A stretch of DNA of 64,000 nucleotides, taken from positions 147,161 to 211,160 of the forward strand of contig WBMW01005646.1 of the NCBI GenBank assembly GCA_013396635.1, written 5' to 3'. The translations under genes were made by a program, and so were the position numbers. Below the pieces are notes generated by a model that made no database searches, was not told the DNA's origin, and saw only the letters and a list, made by a program, of their open reading frames with translations. The number at the start of each line of letters is the position of its first letter. The stretch's first letter is position 1. This stretch comes from Penelope pileata (Eukaryota > Chordata > Aves > Galliformes > Cracidae). Of this stretch, positions 41,401-52,713 are shown piece after piece.

Positions 41401-43024
41401 AACGGAGGGCTTTATCAGAGCTTAAGTCAGCTGTGCAGCTCAGATTATTTCCACTTTCATAGGCCGGGTTGCAGAGTGCTGTGGAGAGCAGTATTTCAGG
41501 GAACAGCACAGAGAAAGAGTCTAAGCTGTGCTCACCCAGAAGAGTGTGACTTGCCCTCATTTCTGCTGTGTTGCGTGGCTTTGCAAATGGCAGATGTTTC
41601 TTTTTTCCTAGCTTTTATCCTTGTTTTCCTTCTCATCAGCAACCAAGTCAAATTGCACTGTACATGCAGTGTCCTATGACTGTGTTCCTCATCTGGAAAT
41701 GGCAAATTTTCTGTTAAGCAAAATAATATTTTCTTAAATGGCCATTTTTCTCCAGATGAAGGCATGCTGAGGCAGGCACTCTCTGTGCCTGCGCTCTGCA
41801 TCATGCAGGGAGCAGCAGAGAAGTCCTGCAGGCAGAAAATACTGGTTTGGGTTCTGTACTTTAAAAGCTTCTTTTTAACATTGTGTGCATGATCTAGTAA
41901 TGTTTTAAAGACACTGTGAAGTTCTGCATTTAAAACATGTCCCCAGAAAGTGAGGTAGAGAGAAATGAAGGAAGAACCTGCCCCATTTTGCATCTCTGAA
42001 AATAGAGCTCCTGGCAAATTAATGTTTCTTCCTCCCCATTTCAGTTTTACTTCAGCTGTCCCAGGGGCAGCAGGGCCGGTACCCGGCAAGGACTGCCTGC
42101 AGGCACCTCCAGCACCAGGCCTGGCAGCTGCTCTCCTGAAAGGCCCATGGGCTGGGGAGGGGTGGCCGTGTCCTCTCCAGCGCTTAGATTCCCAGGCCGG
42201 TGGGCCCCCTCCAGAAGGTGATATCCAAATGGTGACAACAGGTAAATTGCTATTCCTGTAATGGCAGAAACGCTGCCAGGACTCCAGCTGCTGATGGATG
42301 CACGGACAGGCTGGCTCTCATGAGGGACTCGGTATTTTGTGACCATGAGTTTTAGCTGCACTAAGTAGATGATTTCCTTCCTCAAAGCACCATCTATTTC
42401 ATAGGAAATATTTTGTTAATTCTTGGCCTGTGGCCTTCTACTGATTTATAGTGTAAGTATGCTCCAGGGACTACCTTATGAAACAGTCTACACGAAGATT
42501 TAACAGCCATTGTGATATTCTTAATAACCTGGTTAACAGCAGGCCCTTATCTCTGTATGTGAAGGAGCATGAAGAGAAGAAATCTGTGATGAGCAATGGC
42601 TACATGAATAATTTATTTGACATAAAACTATTTTGTATCTTGACAAATGTCTTGTATCCCTGTGATACTGGCAACTCCCGAGGCAGCACAGTTTGCCTGC
42701 AGGGCAATGCGGGTTTTTGTTATCTTCATTTCTCATTTTGTAGCAGCAGTCTTATTTACTCTCAGATATCAGATTTCATCATTAATAATAATTTCAGGAG
42801 TCTTCTGACTCTACCAGCAATTATTTTGCCACTATGCATTGCACACTTGCAGAGTGAACAGCAGACAATGTATTCTATAGTTCATAAGAAAGATATGGCC
42901 AGGAAACATTTCTTTTTTTGAATGAGTGTAAGATCTGAACAATAGAATTATGTGCAGGTTTGGCAGTTGACTGCATTTTTATCAAGTAAACAATGACATT
43001 AGTATTAGAATGGAAATATTTTCT

Positions 43025-43063
43025 GAAAAAGAAGAAAGGAAAAAGAAAAAAAGAAAGGAAAGG
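43025..43063 (+). repeat. 39-bp pure purine tract
   Basis: An unbroken run of A and G (GAAAAAGAAGAAAGG and similar). Simple sequence. Confidence 0.85.
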
Positions 43064-44764
43064 TTACTTCAACTTTTCTGTAGTTAGAGGATGGTATTCA
43101 AAAGCAGTATTTTTATGCCATCAGGGAGCCATGCAGGGTTTATGCAGATTTGACATTTTCTTCTTTCTTCTCTGTTTGCACCTGGGGCCCAGGAGCAGAC
43201 TCCTTTTTCTTTGCTGTTGCTAAATATCTGCCTGGGCAGCTCTTTGCTCAGACCCCATGTACACACAAAATGGTGATGCCCTCCTGCCCCATTCGACATG
43301 AAGGCTGATGAGGGAAAACGGACAAAATCTGTAAAGATTTTGGTCCTGCAACCCCCCTTTACACTGCCTCTCACTGTCAGTTTAGGAGGAATCTGCAAAA
43401 AGCCCAGTGCTCACCAGACACAAGCATACATAAAGTGGGTCAGCTGATAACAAAGGTATTAATTTGTAATAATAACAGCAGAAACTATCTCTCTAGCTTT
43501 GTTTTACACATAGGACAATGGAAGCCTACTACACTCACTGCACCTTCCGCAGTTGTTTTGGCTGCCAGACAGCCCAAGCCTGGGGGAAAAGAGGAGAAAA
43601 GAACAAAACTGAGGCGACAGTATGCTGTGCTGCCGTGTGGTGATAGGAAATGTTGAAAGATGCAAGTTGTTGTGAGGTTGAAGGTGCTCAGGGTATCAGA
43701 AGTGTTGAGCACCCTCAGCACCAGTTGCCCTCAGCGGGAGCAGAGACCATCGGCTCTCTCAGCTGACACCAGGCACCGCGAGGATCTCCTGCTAAGGAGC
43801 TCAGACAAACCCGTGCTCCTCAGCTGGCTTGAGGACAGCTGTCAAAGAGAAAGCAGCACAGGCTGTGGCTTCACCAGAGCCATGGAAGAAATAAAAAAGA
43901 AATGATTCGTGGCAAGGACACCTACCACGGTGATCGACACAATATCTGTGAACTTGGCAGTTCCACGTCCTGTTTCCATTACAGTCCTTTCCTTTAATTC
44001 TCTCGGCCAAGGTGTCCAAAGAACACAGCTCATGCTTATCAGGGGCAATTTTTCTGTAAGCATCTTGGGGAATATTATTGTAAGCAATCTCTACTGTCAC
44101 TGTAAATTTTAGCAATCACAGAGATTTAAAATGTTCTAGAGATTCCAGTGTACTAAAGCAGGAGGCAGTGGAGATGAATAAAATTAAATGCTGCTTGTGT
44201 CTACTGTAGCAATGTTCTCCTAAACCTCCAGAACATAGAAAAAGGACGTTAGGGCAAATACAAGTTACCAGGCTGGAAAGGAATGAAATTCCTGCCACAG
44301 TCAGAATGAGCAATTAAATGGAAGTCCATTTGTTTCCAAACGTGGCTTTGGTGGCTTTGTGGCAAAGCTTGCCTGAATGGAGCTGAAGCTTGTCTGAGGA
44401 ACGCGTTTCTTTGGGGAAAGGCCGGCTGATGTCTTCTACAGCTGCAGGAGCAAAGAAATGCTTTTGGGGTCACACAGACAAAATTGCCTGAAAACAGAAC
44501 ATGAAGTCACCAAGCAGACAAACTGTGGCAGGATGAACACATCCTGAGAGAAAAGATGAAACTAGGTCATAAAGCTGAAGGAAGGAGGAGAAACCACCCT
44601 TGCTATTCGTTAGTGATTCTTAGGTCACTTTGTAGCACAGATCAGATACGATTTCTGTTTCCAGCCTGCTTTTAAGAAAACAATCCAATTTTTGCAACTC
44701 ATATTCTAGAAGCTAAAGGTATTTCTTATTTCAGCTGCTTTCTAGCTACTCAGCCAGGCTGTAG

Positions 44765-44929
44765 CTCCAGGAAGGGGTTACTGCTCCCTTTAATAGCCTC
44801 ACTGGTAGCTCTGGCAGCACCTGGGCCTCCCACATGGCAGCCAAGGGAGGCAGGAGTGGCCTCCTGAGCTTTCAGGAGCTACGCAAAGCCCTGGGGCACC
44901 AGGATCTTCTCAACAACGTTCTTTTCAAG
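44765..44929 (+). other. exon-like open segment with strong splice donor
   Basis: The frame is open from 44765 after a TAG. It contains ATG at 44834 (MAAKGGRSGLLSFQELRKAL follows) and ends CTTTTCAAG|GTAAGA at 44929/44930, a near-consensus donor, in phase 0. From the ATG it would encode 32 residues of a first exon. I do not recognise the peptide. The next open, splice-flanked segment I see downstream (about 45538-45589, ending CAACAG|GTGTATG) is not in a matching phase. It could be a lncRNA exon, a lineage-specific gene or coincidence. Confidence 0.25.
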
Positions 44930-45981
44930 GTAAGACAAGCCTTAAAACAACTGCCTGGGCTGTTCTTGGCTTATTGTGCTTTTTATCAAGTGTATGTTTA
45001 GCTGCTAAAGCTTGGTTAAAACCTCACTGGAGCTGTTATGCTAGTACTGAAACTTGTCCATGTAGGAGAGCAGCTCTGAGCATAGCTGGGAGCACTGCAG
45101 CATGGTTTCTCCTTGCCCACTGAGAAGTGTTCACTGTGAGTGCTCTCATTTCTCAGCAGCTATGAGGGGCATTCACAGGTTACTCTGCTATAAGCAGTTT
45201 CTTCACCTAAGCAGAGACAAAAACACTGGTTTAAAAACCCTCTGAAATGAGGATTAGGGGAAAAAAAGCTGTTCTTTTCCCCTGAAAACTGATGGGAAGA
45301 GCATCACTGATTACCTGCTGTGGCTAATATAAGGGAGGAAGACGAGTGAAAGCACTTATCTTTCCTGTATGTCGCTTCTTTGCTATGGTTAAACACAAAA
45401 TTGTTAAGCTCAGTGTGCCTGGTGATAGGATCTCCTGAAGTGGCAGAAAAGTATTATGACAGTGTCTAGCTCTGACTCTGTGCATTGCATGCACTCTGCA
45501 TGGCTACAGAGACAACAATCGTGCTATTCCCAGGAAGGTGGCAACATGGCATTTCCCTGAGCTTTGTGGAACCCTTGAAGACCAACAGGTGTATGGTATG
45601 CCGCAAACAATTTGAGGACTGTTAAAGTACCTGCTGTGGTGTTTTAAACCAGAACTAAAGAGGAGCTTGTAAAGGGGGAAGGAGAATTTATTTATAGCTT
45701 GTACATCTTAGAGTCACATGTAACGAGAGTGGTTGTGTTTCCTTGGGGTGCTTAAATAGACTTGTAGGGCTAAAACTTGTCTGTTTGTGTGTGGTTATAA
45801 ACATGTTAATGTGCTGCAGCAGAGCTTGATCTTGGCAAAGCCTCCTGAGTTGCTAGGTGAAAATTTCTAAGAGACTCAGAAGTGTCTTAGTACAATACAA
45901 GCATATTGTTTCCTGTCTAAATAATACTTTGTGGGTTTTCTCATACTCTTTGTTCAAGAGACTTGTGCCTGAATTACCTTC

Positions 45982-46145
45982 TGTAAGGGAGCTGTTGGGT
46001 CAGGGCTTGAGCTGATGATTGAGCACCTGGTGAAGGGGTGTGGTTGGCCCTGGGAGCACAGGCAGACTGCTTACACCTGTGCTCCCTGGTGACTGGAAGG
46101 GGTGGGCCTGGGGCAAGGTTGTCCCAGATTTAGATGAGGGCCAGG
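45982..46145 (+). repeat. interspersed repeat copy B (LTR-like, unidentified)
   Basis: Partner of the copy at 10074. Identical blocks such as GGGAGCACAGG and GAAGGGGTGTGGT are separated by substitutions and small indels. Similarity fades after about 46145, although an AGCCTGGAAAGAAG block may continue it. The plus-strand frame 46040-46267 over this copy is not taken as a gene. Confidence 0.6.
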
Positions 46146-49100
46146 CAGCCATAGATCAGGAGCCTGGAAAGAAGCAGCAGCAGCACAAGGAAGGAGCTGA
46201 AGGGAACAGGAAACAATGTGGAGCAGAGGCCAAGCTCCAGATGAGAGACAATGGCATAGCTGGATGAGAGAATTGGTGTAGTCGTGAGTTTGAGACTTTC
46301 TCTGTTACATCTTCCATTTCTCCAGGAATTTGCTTACAATCTACAACAGTTGGCATTGCTTCATGGCTTATGACTCAGTTGGCATGGTTGGGTCCACCAA
46401 GATAACATGGTACGATGTTACAGTTGTGACATCAGAAAAGACTTTGTGTTCTTAGGTATTTTTGTGTATATTGTTTTTCTTTCTTTGTTTTAATGACTTG
46501 GAAGCATCTGAAGCTTCAGCTGAATTAGAACCAATGTCCAATGTTATGAATATATTCAATTTTCTTTCATATTTTTTTTTTTAAAGATGATGTTTGTATT
46601 CAGGTAGATAGTATGAGGCCTGTCACATTATGCCAAAGGATTGAGTATTTCTGTGCTTTCATTGTAATTACTTAAAAATAAATCTGTTTGATTAAACATA
46701 TACCAATCTGCTAATAAAGATAACAAAGATTATCGTTAAGTGAGGCTGCAAAGTGCATGTATAAGTGATCTAGGTCACTTATAATTGTGAGTAGCCACAC
46801 TACGTTTATTTACTATTATTTTAGGGATGCTTTGCAAATATTCTTATACTCCTGTAAAACTTTATCTCACATTCCAGTCATCTTTCCTGGTGTTCAGCTC
46901 CTAGTCTGAGGTACTCTGCAGTTATTTTCTTCAGTGCCTGCAGCTGCTGTCTGATTTGAATAAGATGCAGACTATTTGCAGATGTCTTGCACGTATACAG
47001 CAATGATATCTCTGTACTACGCTGCAGAGATTTTTCGTATACGACCTTGGCATGGCTTGTGGTCCTCTGCTTATTAGCCTGCCTTCATAGGGTTTATGAT
47101 ATATTTCAAATCTTGCATTCCTCCTAGTAGCTACCATTTAACACCATAATAAATAAATGCTTGGTAATGACATTGAGTCTTAGACATTGAAAGATCGCAG
47201 GCAGAAGTCAGAAGCTTTTAAAGTTCTTGTACTGGGCCTCCCACAACAGTATGTCTGGAAGAACCAATAATTAAATCCATGGAAGCTAGGACAGAAACGT
47301 GCATTTGTTTACATTCTACTAACTAAAGAAGAATTATTAGTGACCATATATTTTAGAAGATCAGAGTTCTGTCTGAACCCCTATGCATTTGGCTTATGAT
47401 AGTTCAAAGGAATAGCCTTCGATGTTCCTACGTTAGCTTTTCTGTAGTATCTCATATACAAACAGACCAGAGACTTTTGATAAAAGATGTTACAACTCTT
47501 GATTAGAATAATCTAAATTTATTGAATATGAGGGTTAATTAAAGGAAGACAGTTGGACTAGATGATCTTGTCTGTCCTTTCCAACCTTGTGTTTCTGTGA
47601 ATTCTATAATTAGGTAACAGCTGTAACAGCTATAAAGGTGCTATAGGATATAAACTTAGCAAAACATGAACTGTTAGCAGCATAAAATAACGACGAGGCT
47701 AAAACATAAAATCCCTGCTATTTAATAAACTGAAATGGCTACTGAATAAGCTGAAAATGAGATAGTGCTGGGGTGGTCTCCTTGCTTGAACCAAGTTTCC
47801 TGGCTCGTAATGAGTTTGACCTTTCCATTGTGCTCAGCAAGGTTTGAGTCCTGCAGTTTCTTTTTGCATCTCATTCCTTATAGCTTTGAGACCTATCTTT
47901 GAAGAAATAGAATTTGTTTCACAGGCAATACCTGTCAAAAAGCAAACTGAAAGTGGAGAAAAACCACATCTGTGTATGTGCTGATATAGTCACGTACACA
48001 ATTACACATACAACGCGTAGTGTTGGTAAGAGAGTGCTTTATAATAAAGGCAGTGATTTGAAGTGATTTTTTGGACGTATTCTGCACAGGCCTACTATCT
48101 ATCTAGAAAGCCTTTATCAACTAAGCCTTGATGATCCTTTTGTGAACTAAACATAAGGAGAAGGTGGTGTGCTAAGCGGCTGCTAAAACTAGAGACTGGA
48201 AAGGAGAAGGTAAATATAGTACTCATGGATTATTCGGTTAACTCAGCATAATTCAGGGTATGTTTACATGATAGTTTTGCTACAAAAAATCCTTTCTCTC
48301 ACATTTAACCTGTTTACAAACACTTATGAGTATTTGTAGCCTCTGAGCACTTCTAAATTCTGAAACCGTGAATGGGGAAGTTAGTAACTCAACTATCTCA
48401 CCTGCATAGGAATTCCAATTCTGTTGGAAAATTACTGGAGATACACATCTGTCTATAACTTGAATATCAGGGTTTCTTTGCTTTTGCTTCATTCATCTTC
48501 TACACCACAAATAAATAGTTTTATTTCAAGGGAAAGGTGAATTTTCCGTTCTACATCTACTTTCTGCTCAGCTTTTTCCAGTGATGGCTGAGATATCAGT
48601 AAAATACTACTCTAGCCAGCAGAGCTCAGCAGTGCAGAATTACAACGTGTGTATGCACAGTCATCTGCAGGGAACTGTAAGTTCACAGCAGCACTAAACT
48701 TTTAATAAATTCCAGCAAGCAGAGAAAATTGTGTGAGCTGCCTTCTGTCTAGGCCCTCTGAAGAAAGTTCACCCTTTCTTTGATTACAGAGTGGCTTTGT
48801 GCCCCATGTTGTGTATTGTAGTGTGTTTGCACAGCCCCATCTGAAAGCACGGTAAATGGCAATTCAGAGACTTCTTGGGGTGGGGCAGAAAAGAATGGCA
48901 TCTTACCAAGTCTTTTTTACTCAGCTTATTCAGTGTCCTGGTAGGCAGCTTCTTTTTCCCTACCGCTTATCTTGAACTTACTTTTGCCCTGCATTTTACG
49001 CTGTCCAATTCTGTCCTTGCTCAAGGGGCATAGTGGTTACCTGCCAACAAATTTTCACAGCAACTGTTCCTTGCTGTTTGGATGGAAGCTACACGTCCTA

Positions 49101-51999
49101 GTTTAGACAAGTAGGTTGGTATGAGAGGTTCTTCTAAACTCTGTACTTTTTGCTGCCTATGGCCAGGAAACAATTTATTTGGTCAAAAATAACTGTCACA
49201 GATGGCATTCGCACACTCTAGCATCAGTGGAGAAGGCAAAATGGCCATAGTCCTACTAATGTTTGGTTGTGATGAATAGCTCCTTGGTGAGGGGTGGATG
49301 AAAGGGAGGACATAAATGAACTTACAATCACCCCTCAGAAGGATGGCAAACGTGGGAGTGATTAAATATAAAATCTTTCACAGAAGATACTGTACATTTT
49401 TTACATGAAAATGATGCTGCTTGGGTAGGTAATCACTAGTCAAGCACAAACTGGGTGTGTTAAAAAGAACAACTGGCTTAGGAAATTTGGCCCAGGTATA
49501 TCAGAGATATCAGAGATCTGAGTGACCCAAAAATCTTTAGCTTACAAAAACAGGAACCAATCAGAGGAAAAAAAAGAGAAGGATAATGGTATAATTATCC
49601 AAAGTTTTACAGCAACCAAACTGGCACCTATTGGCAAACTGCTCTTATCCTTTCCAATGTCCTCTGAGATTGCTTTTTGCAGACAAAATGATCCACAACC
49701 GTTAATTGTGAATTCTGATTAATTTCACTGTTGTGTGACTGGTGTTAGGGCTGTGACATCCTGCAAAACAATCAAAATCCATTAATAAACCTATCCCTTC
49801 TTTATCAACTTTTAAATTGATTCATCATCAGAAAGATCACAGCAACAGGCCTGGCCTAAAGACTAACTGGAATTGGTTTTAGCAGCCATAAACTATGCAC
49901 ACCTTTCCTGTAGGGAGGCAGAAAACATAAGACCTCCCAGCAATCTGTTTCGAATTTCATTCCAGACAGTATTGCTGTGGACACCATCTCCCCTGTAGAT
50001 TGAAAAATTGTTTGTGTCTTCTTATAATATTTTATTTCTCACTCCTAAAGGGCTTTATGAATGCTGGCTGGACACAGCTGGGGCTGTGCTACAGGTTAGA
50101 GGAAAAATGATTTCTATCTTTCAGAAACGCTGCCTACAATATTAAGGTCACACTGTCCTAACTTGGTTCTACCACAGAGATGAATACAGATTCCGATGCG
50201 CTGTGCTATGCTGTGTCGTGCTAAATTAACTGAGGGCGGTTTGCCCCAGGGCCTGCCAATTCATCTGTTCACTGGAGCTCGCGCTGAATTAACATAAAAC
50301 AAAATCGAAAGATTCTTCCACGACAAGCAGCCTGCTCATTCATCTATTGTTTCACTGTGGTGCTCTTCTCATTACCACATTTGATTTAATGTGTATGAGT
50401 GTTAGTTGTGGAAAAAATAATAAAAATGCCGTCATACCCTTGCTTTGGGGCATGAGAAGTCCACAAAGCAAATAGCTGCTGCCTTTTGGGGCAATCAAAA
50501 TACACCACGTAAGATAAATTTAGAATGACTTGCAGATGCTGTGCATTAAGGAGCTAAAAAGGTTTTAATGCTTACTTATAAGCGTGGGTGTTTTGAATTA
50601 ATTTACGAAAGATCTTTTCTAAAGAATTCCGTATCATATATGGGCCTTTTCCCTTTCAAAATTGACACAGACCCCCAATATTAAAAGAATAATCATACCT
50701 GATCTATGTTCTAAGGAGCACCGTTTGCTAAAAAGAAGCAACTTCTTAAAAAGAAGCAAACTTAAACATAAAATTTCTTAGCTCCCTAACTTATAAAAAA
50801 ATTACTCTCAACAGAGGTGAGGTACTGGGCTGTCGTTGTTTGCACTAAATCTGAAATAAAGGCTGGATGAGAAGAGTGAATGAAGAAATTGCAAATTATA
50901 TAAAATATCATAGCAAATTCAGTCCGTTGACTTGAGTAGTGATCGCAGCAGGTGAGATCATATAAGCACCTGTGAGGAACCAGTGAACTGTCACACGATG
51001 GATTAAAAACTTTTAATTTCTATTACTAGTTTCAGTTCCAGTTTATGTAGGAATAATTTTATTTATGATGCAATTTTAAAAATATTTTGAATTAATAATA
51101 TGACATTCAAAAATTCTCAACAGTTGTGTTTAAACTGCTAAGACAAACGTTTTCTTTTCTGATAGCTTTGTAAGTTTAGCAGTGTCAACTGGAAAGACAT
51201 AAGTAAGGTAGATCAAAGGATGGAAGTTCCTTATAAATTCTTCCTCGTAAGCAAAAAGTAAAATCTTATTTAGGTAATGATGGCTGATAACTAAGGTTCT
51301 GTCTTAAACTGGCTTGTGACAAAATTCTGACAGTATAAAGATGAATGTAGAAAAAAATTATTTTCCATTAAAGATGCTGCGTCTGCTGTTCAACCAATAA
51401 TGCTTCCGCATTTCACAATGTGTTGTGACACCAGTTTGTTAGTGTTGCTAGCTGTCACCTACAGACTGCTTTGTGAGGGAGACTGTGGGTACACTTCTAT
51501 GAGCTCCCATCACCTACCTTCATCAGCTCCAACAATCATACAAAGATGAGGCTGGGGAATTAATTAATAGTAAGAAGGAGGGCATAATATTCCTAAGCAC
51601 TTTTAGGTCCACTCATAAGAAGATTTTTAAAGGCCTGTTTTAGAATGCCTTACCACTCTACGTTTCTTAAAGGTCTTTCAAATAGGTGAGGTTGGGAAAT
51701 CATGCCAATTTATCCCTTTTGATTACAACACAAAGGTAAGTGACAGACAGGAAGTCTTCATCTGTTTGTTGCAATTGGCAGTATTCTGATAGTAAGGATG
51801 GTCCGAACAGTTATTCAGTAACCGTGCTGTCAGTATGTACTTTGCTTCTTACACATCCTTATCCCTCACTGTTATGAAGATAAAGCTTTATCTTCTTGGT
51901 AGAGAGGAATGCATGTATTTCTCAGAGCTGCTTCTGCTGAGTCTTTCAAAATACTTTATAGCCTCTGACTCCTATTTTCAAAGTAATTAGGATGTAATT
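46146..51999. other. AT-rich intergenic flank 3' of TTC8
   Basis: Few and short open frames, one CR1 tail (47548) and an inverted repeat at 46760-46783. The stretch about 50150-50620 has the look of conserved noncoding DNA (dense homeobox-like AATTAA and TTTAAT blocks), which cannot be tested here. Confidence 0.5.
47548..47609 (+). mobile_element. CR1 LINE 3' tail fragment
   Basis: Reads AGTTGGACTAGATGATCTTG, CCTTTCCAACCTTGTG and a degenerate TTCTGTGAATTCTAT tail in sense orientation. Only about 60 bp remain, so it is a short truncated copy. Confidence 0.88.
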
Positions 52000-52019
52000 T
52001 GAACTTACACAAGTAAATG

Positions 52020-52596
52020 CGACAAACCATACAAACTGGAATTTATTTCATTCATAAAGTACAACAAGGAATATAAGAACTTCCGTTTTGCTTCCGTACT
52101 TTCATGTGCATTTTTGGTTACTTTAGTTTTTAAACTTAACATTCAGTAAGAAAGAATATCATCAAAAGCAAAAAGTATGAGGACCGGTTCTGAAGTATTC
52201 TTACTCTGTGCTGCTCAACAGATTGTCACACAGGAATATTTAAGAACTTCTATTTTTCTGCAGAAAAATCAGAAAAAAATCTTTACGAATGTTCACTAAT
52301 ATTAAATGCAGACTTATTTGTTAATATGTCAGATAACTACTTGACAGTTTTCATGCTCACCATATCCTGCCACTCCTGTATTCTCAGTTGTACGTAAGTA
52401 CATGTTTTCTGGCTGTGTTCTGATAAACCACGTGTTTCAAGATAACACAAACTAATTAGGAATCCTATACCTTTCCTGCTACTCTAAGGTAGCACACATT
52501 TTGCAACAGGAATGGATTAAGTACAGTTTACCCACTTAAGATAAAATGGATGGGAGTGGCTAACTTTAAGCAGATTTTACACGTTCAAAAATGTCA
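52020..52596 (-). other. TTC8: TTC8 3' UTR (predicted)
   Basis: The region downstream of the TTC8 stop on the minus strand is AT-rich with no splice-like or repeat feature. The 3' end is placed by the first canonical AATAAA reading leftward from the stop, with GT-rich sequence beyond it. The exact cleavage point is inferred and no transcript was consulted. Confidence 0.5.
52042..52047 (-). terminator. TTC8: candidate TTC8 polyadenylation signal AATAAA
   Basis: TTTATT on the plus strand reads AATAAA on the TTC8 strand, about 550 nt after the stop. The next 30 nt on the minus strand are rich in TTTGT and TGTG, as expected of a downstream GU element. An alternative or distal site further left is possible. 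Confidence 0.5.
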
Positions 52597-52713
52597 TCAG
52601 AGCATAGCAAAGCGCTCTTCTAATTTTTTGATGAGCTGTTGTGTATCAACGTGGCCTGGAAATGCTTCCTGTGACTTTCGAGCAGCTGTGTAACTCCTCT
52701 GAAGATCTCCAGC
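52597..52713 (-). CDS. TTC8: TTC8 terminal coding exon with stop
   Basis: This 117-nt coding part encodes 38 residues, starting AGDLQRSYTAARKSQ and ending HVDTQQLIKKLEERFAML, then TGA. A second TGA follows directly in frame (52594-52596). The acceptor is TTTCTTACAG. The C-terminal AML and the HVDTQ stretch match human TTC8. The charged tail KKLEER differs from the human residues I recall, but its length is the same, so this is substitution rather than truncation. Confidence 0.96.
   Translation of the reverse strand, partial: AGDLQRSYTAARKSQEAFPGHVDTQQLIKKLEERFAML

Larger units (their letters stand above)
31000..44760. other. GC-richer intergenic block
   Basis: By eye this block is GC-richer than both flanks, with C/G-rich patches near 33.1, 34.7, 38.1 and 42.1 kb. 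Several 130-185-codon frames occur on both strands, often overlapping antisense (for example 39904-40386 against 39915-40316), which is what fewer AT-rich stops would produce. No known protein is recognised in any of them. Confidence 0.5.

Noticed and set aside
41532..42089. 185-residue minus-strand frame in the GC-richer block
   Set aside because: No recognised motif, no repeat structure and no conserved-looking segment. GC-rich DNA has fewer stops, and several frames of similar size occur antisense to each other nearby.
42478..42921. 147-residue plus-strand frame in AT-rich DNA
   Set aside because: Somewhat long for its composition, but there is no recognisable domain, it has a Phe-rich end from a T run and no splice signals of note.
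45538..45589. Possible second exon after the 44.8-kb candidate (CCCAG acceptor, CAACAG|GTGTATG donor)
   Set aside because: Phase does not join the phase-0 donor at 44929 without an immediate stop, so it does not support a common gene.
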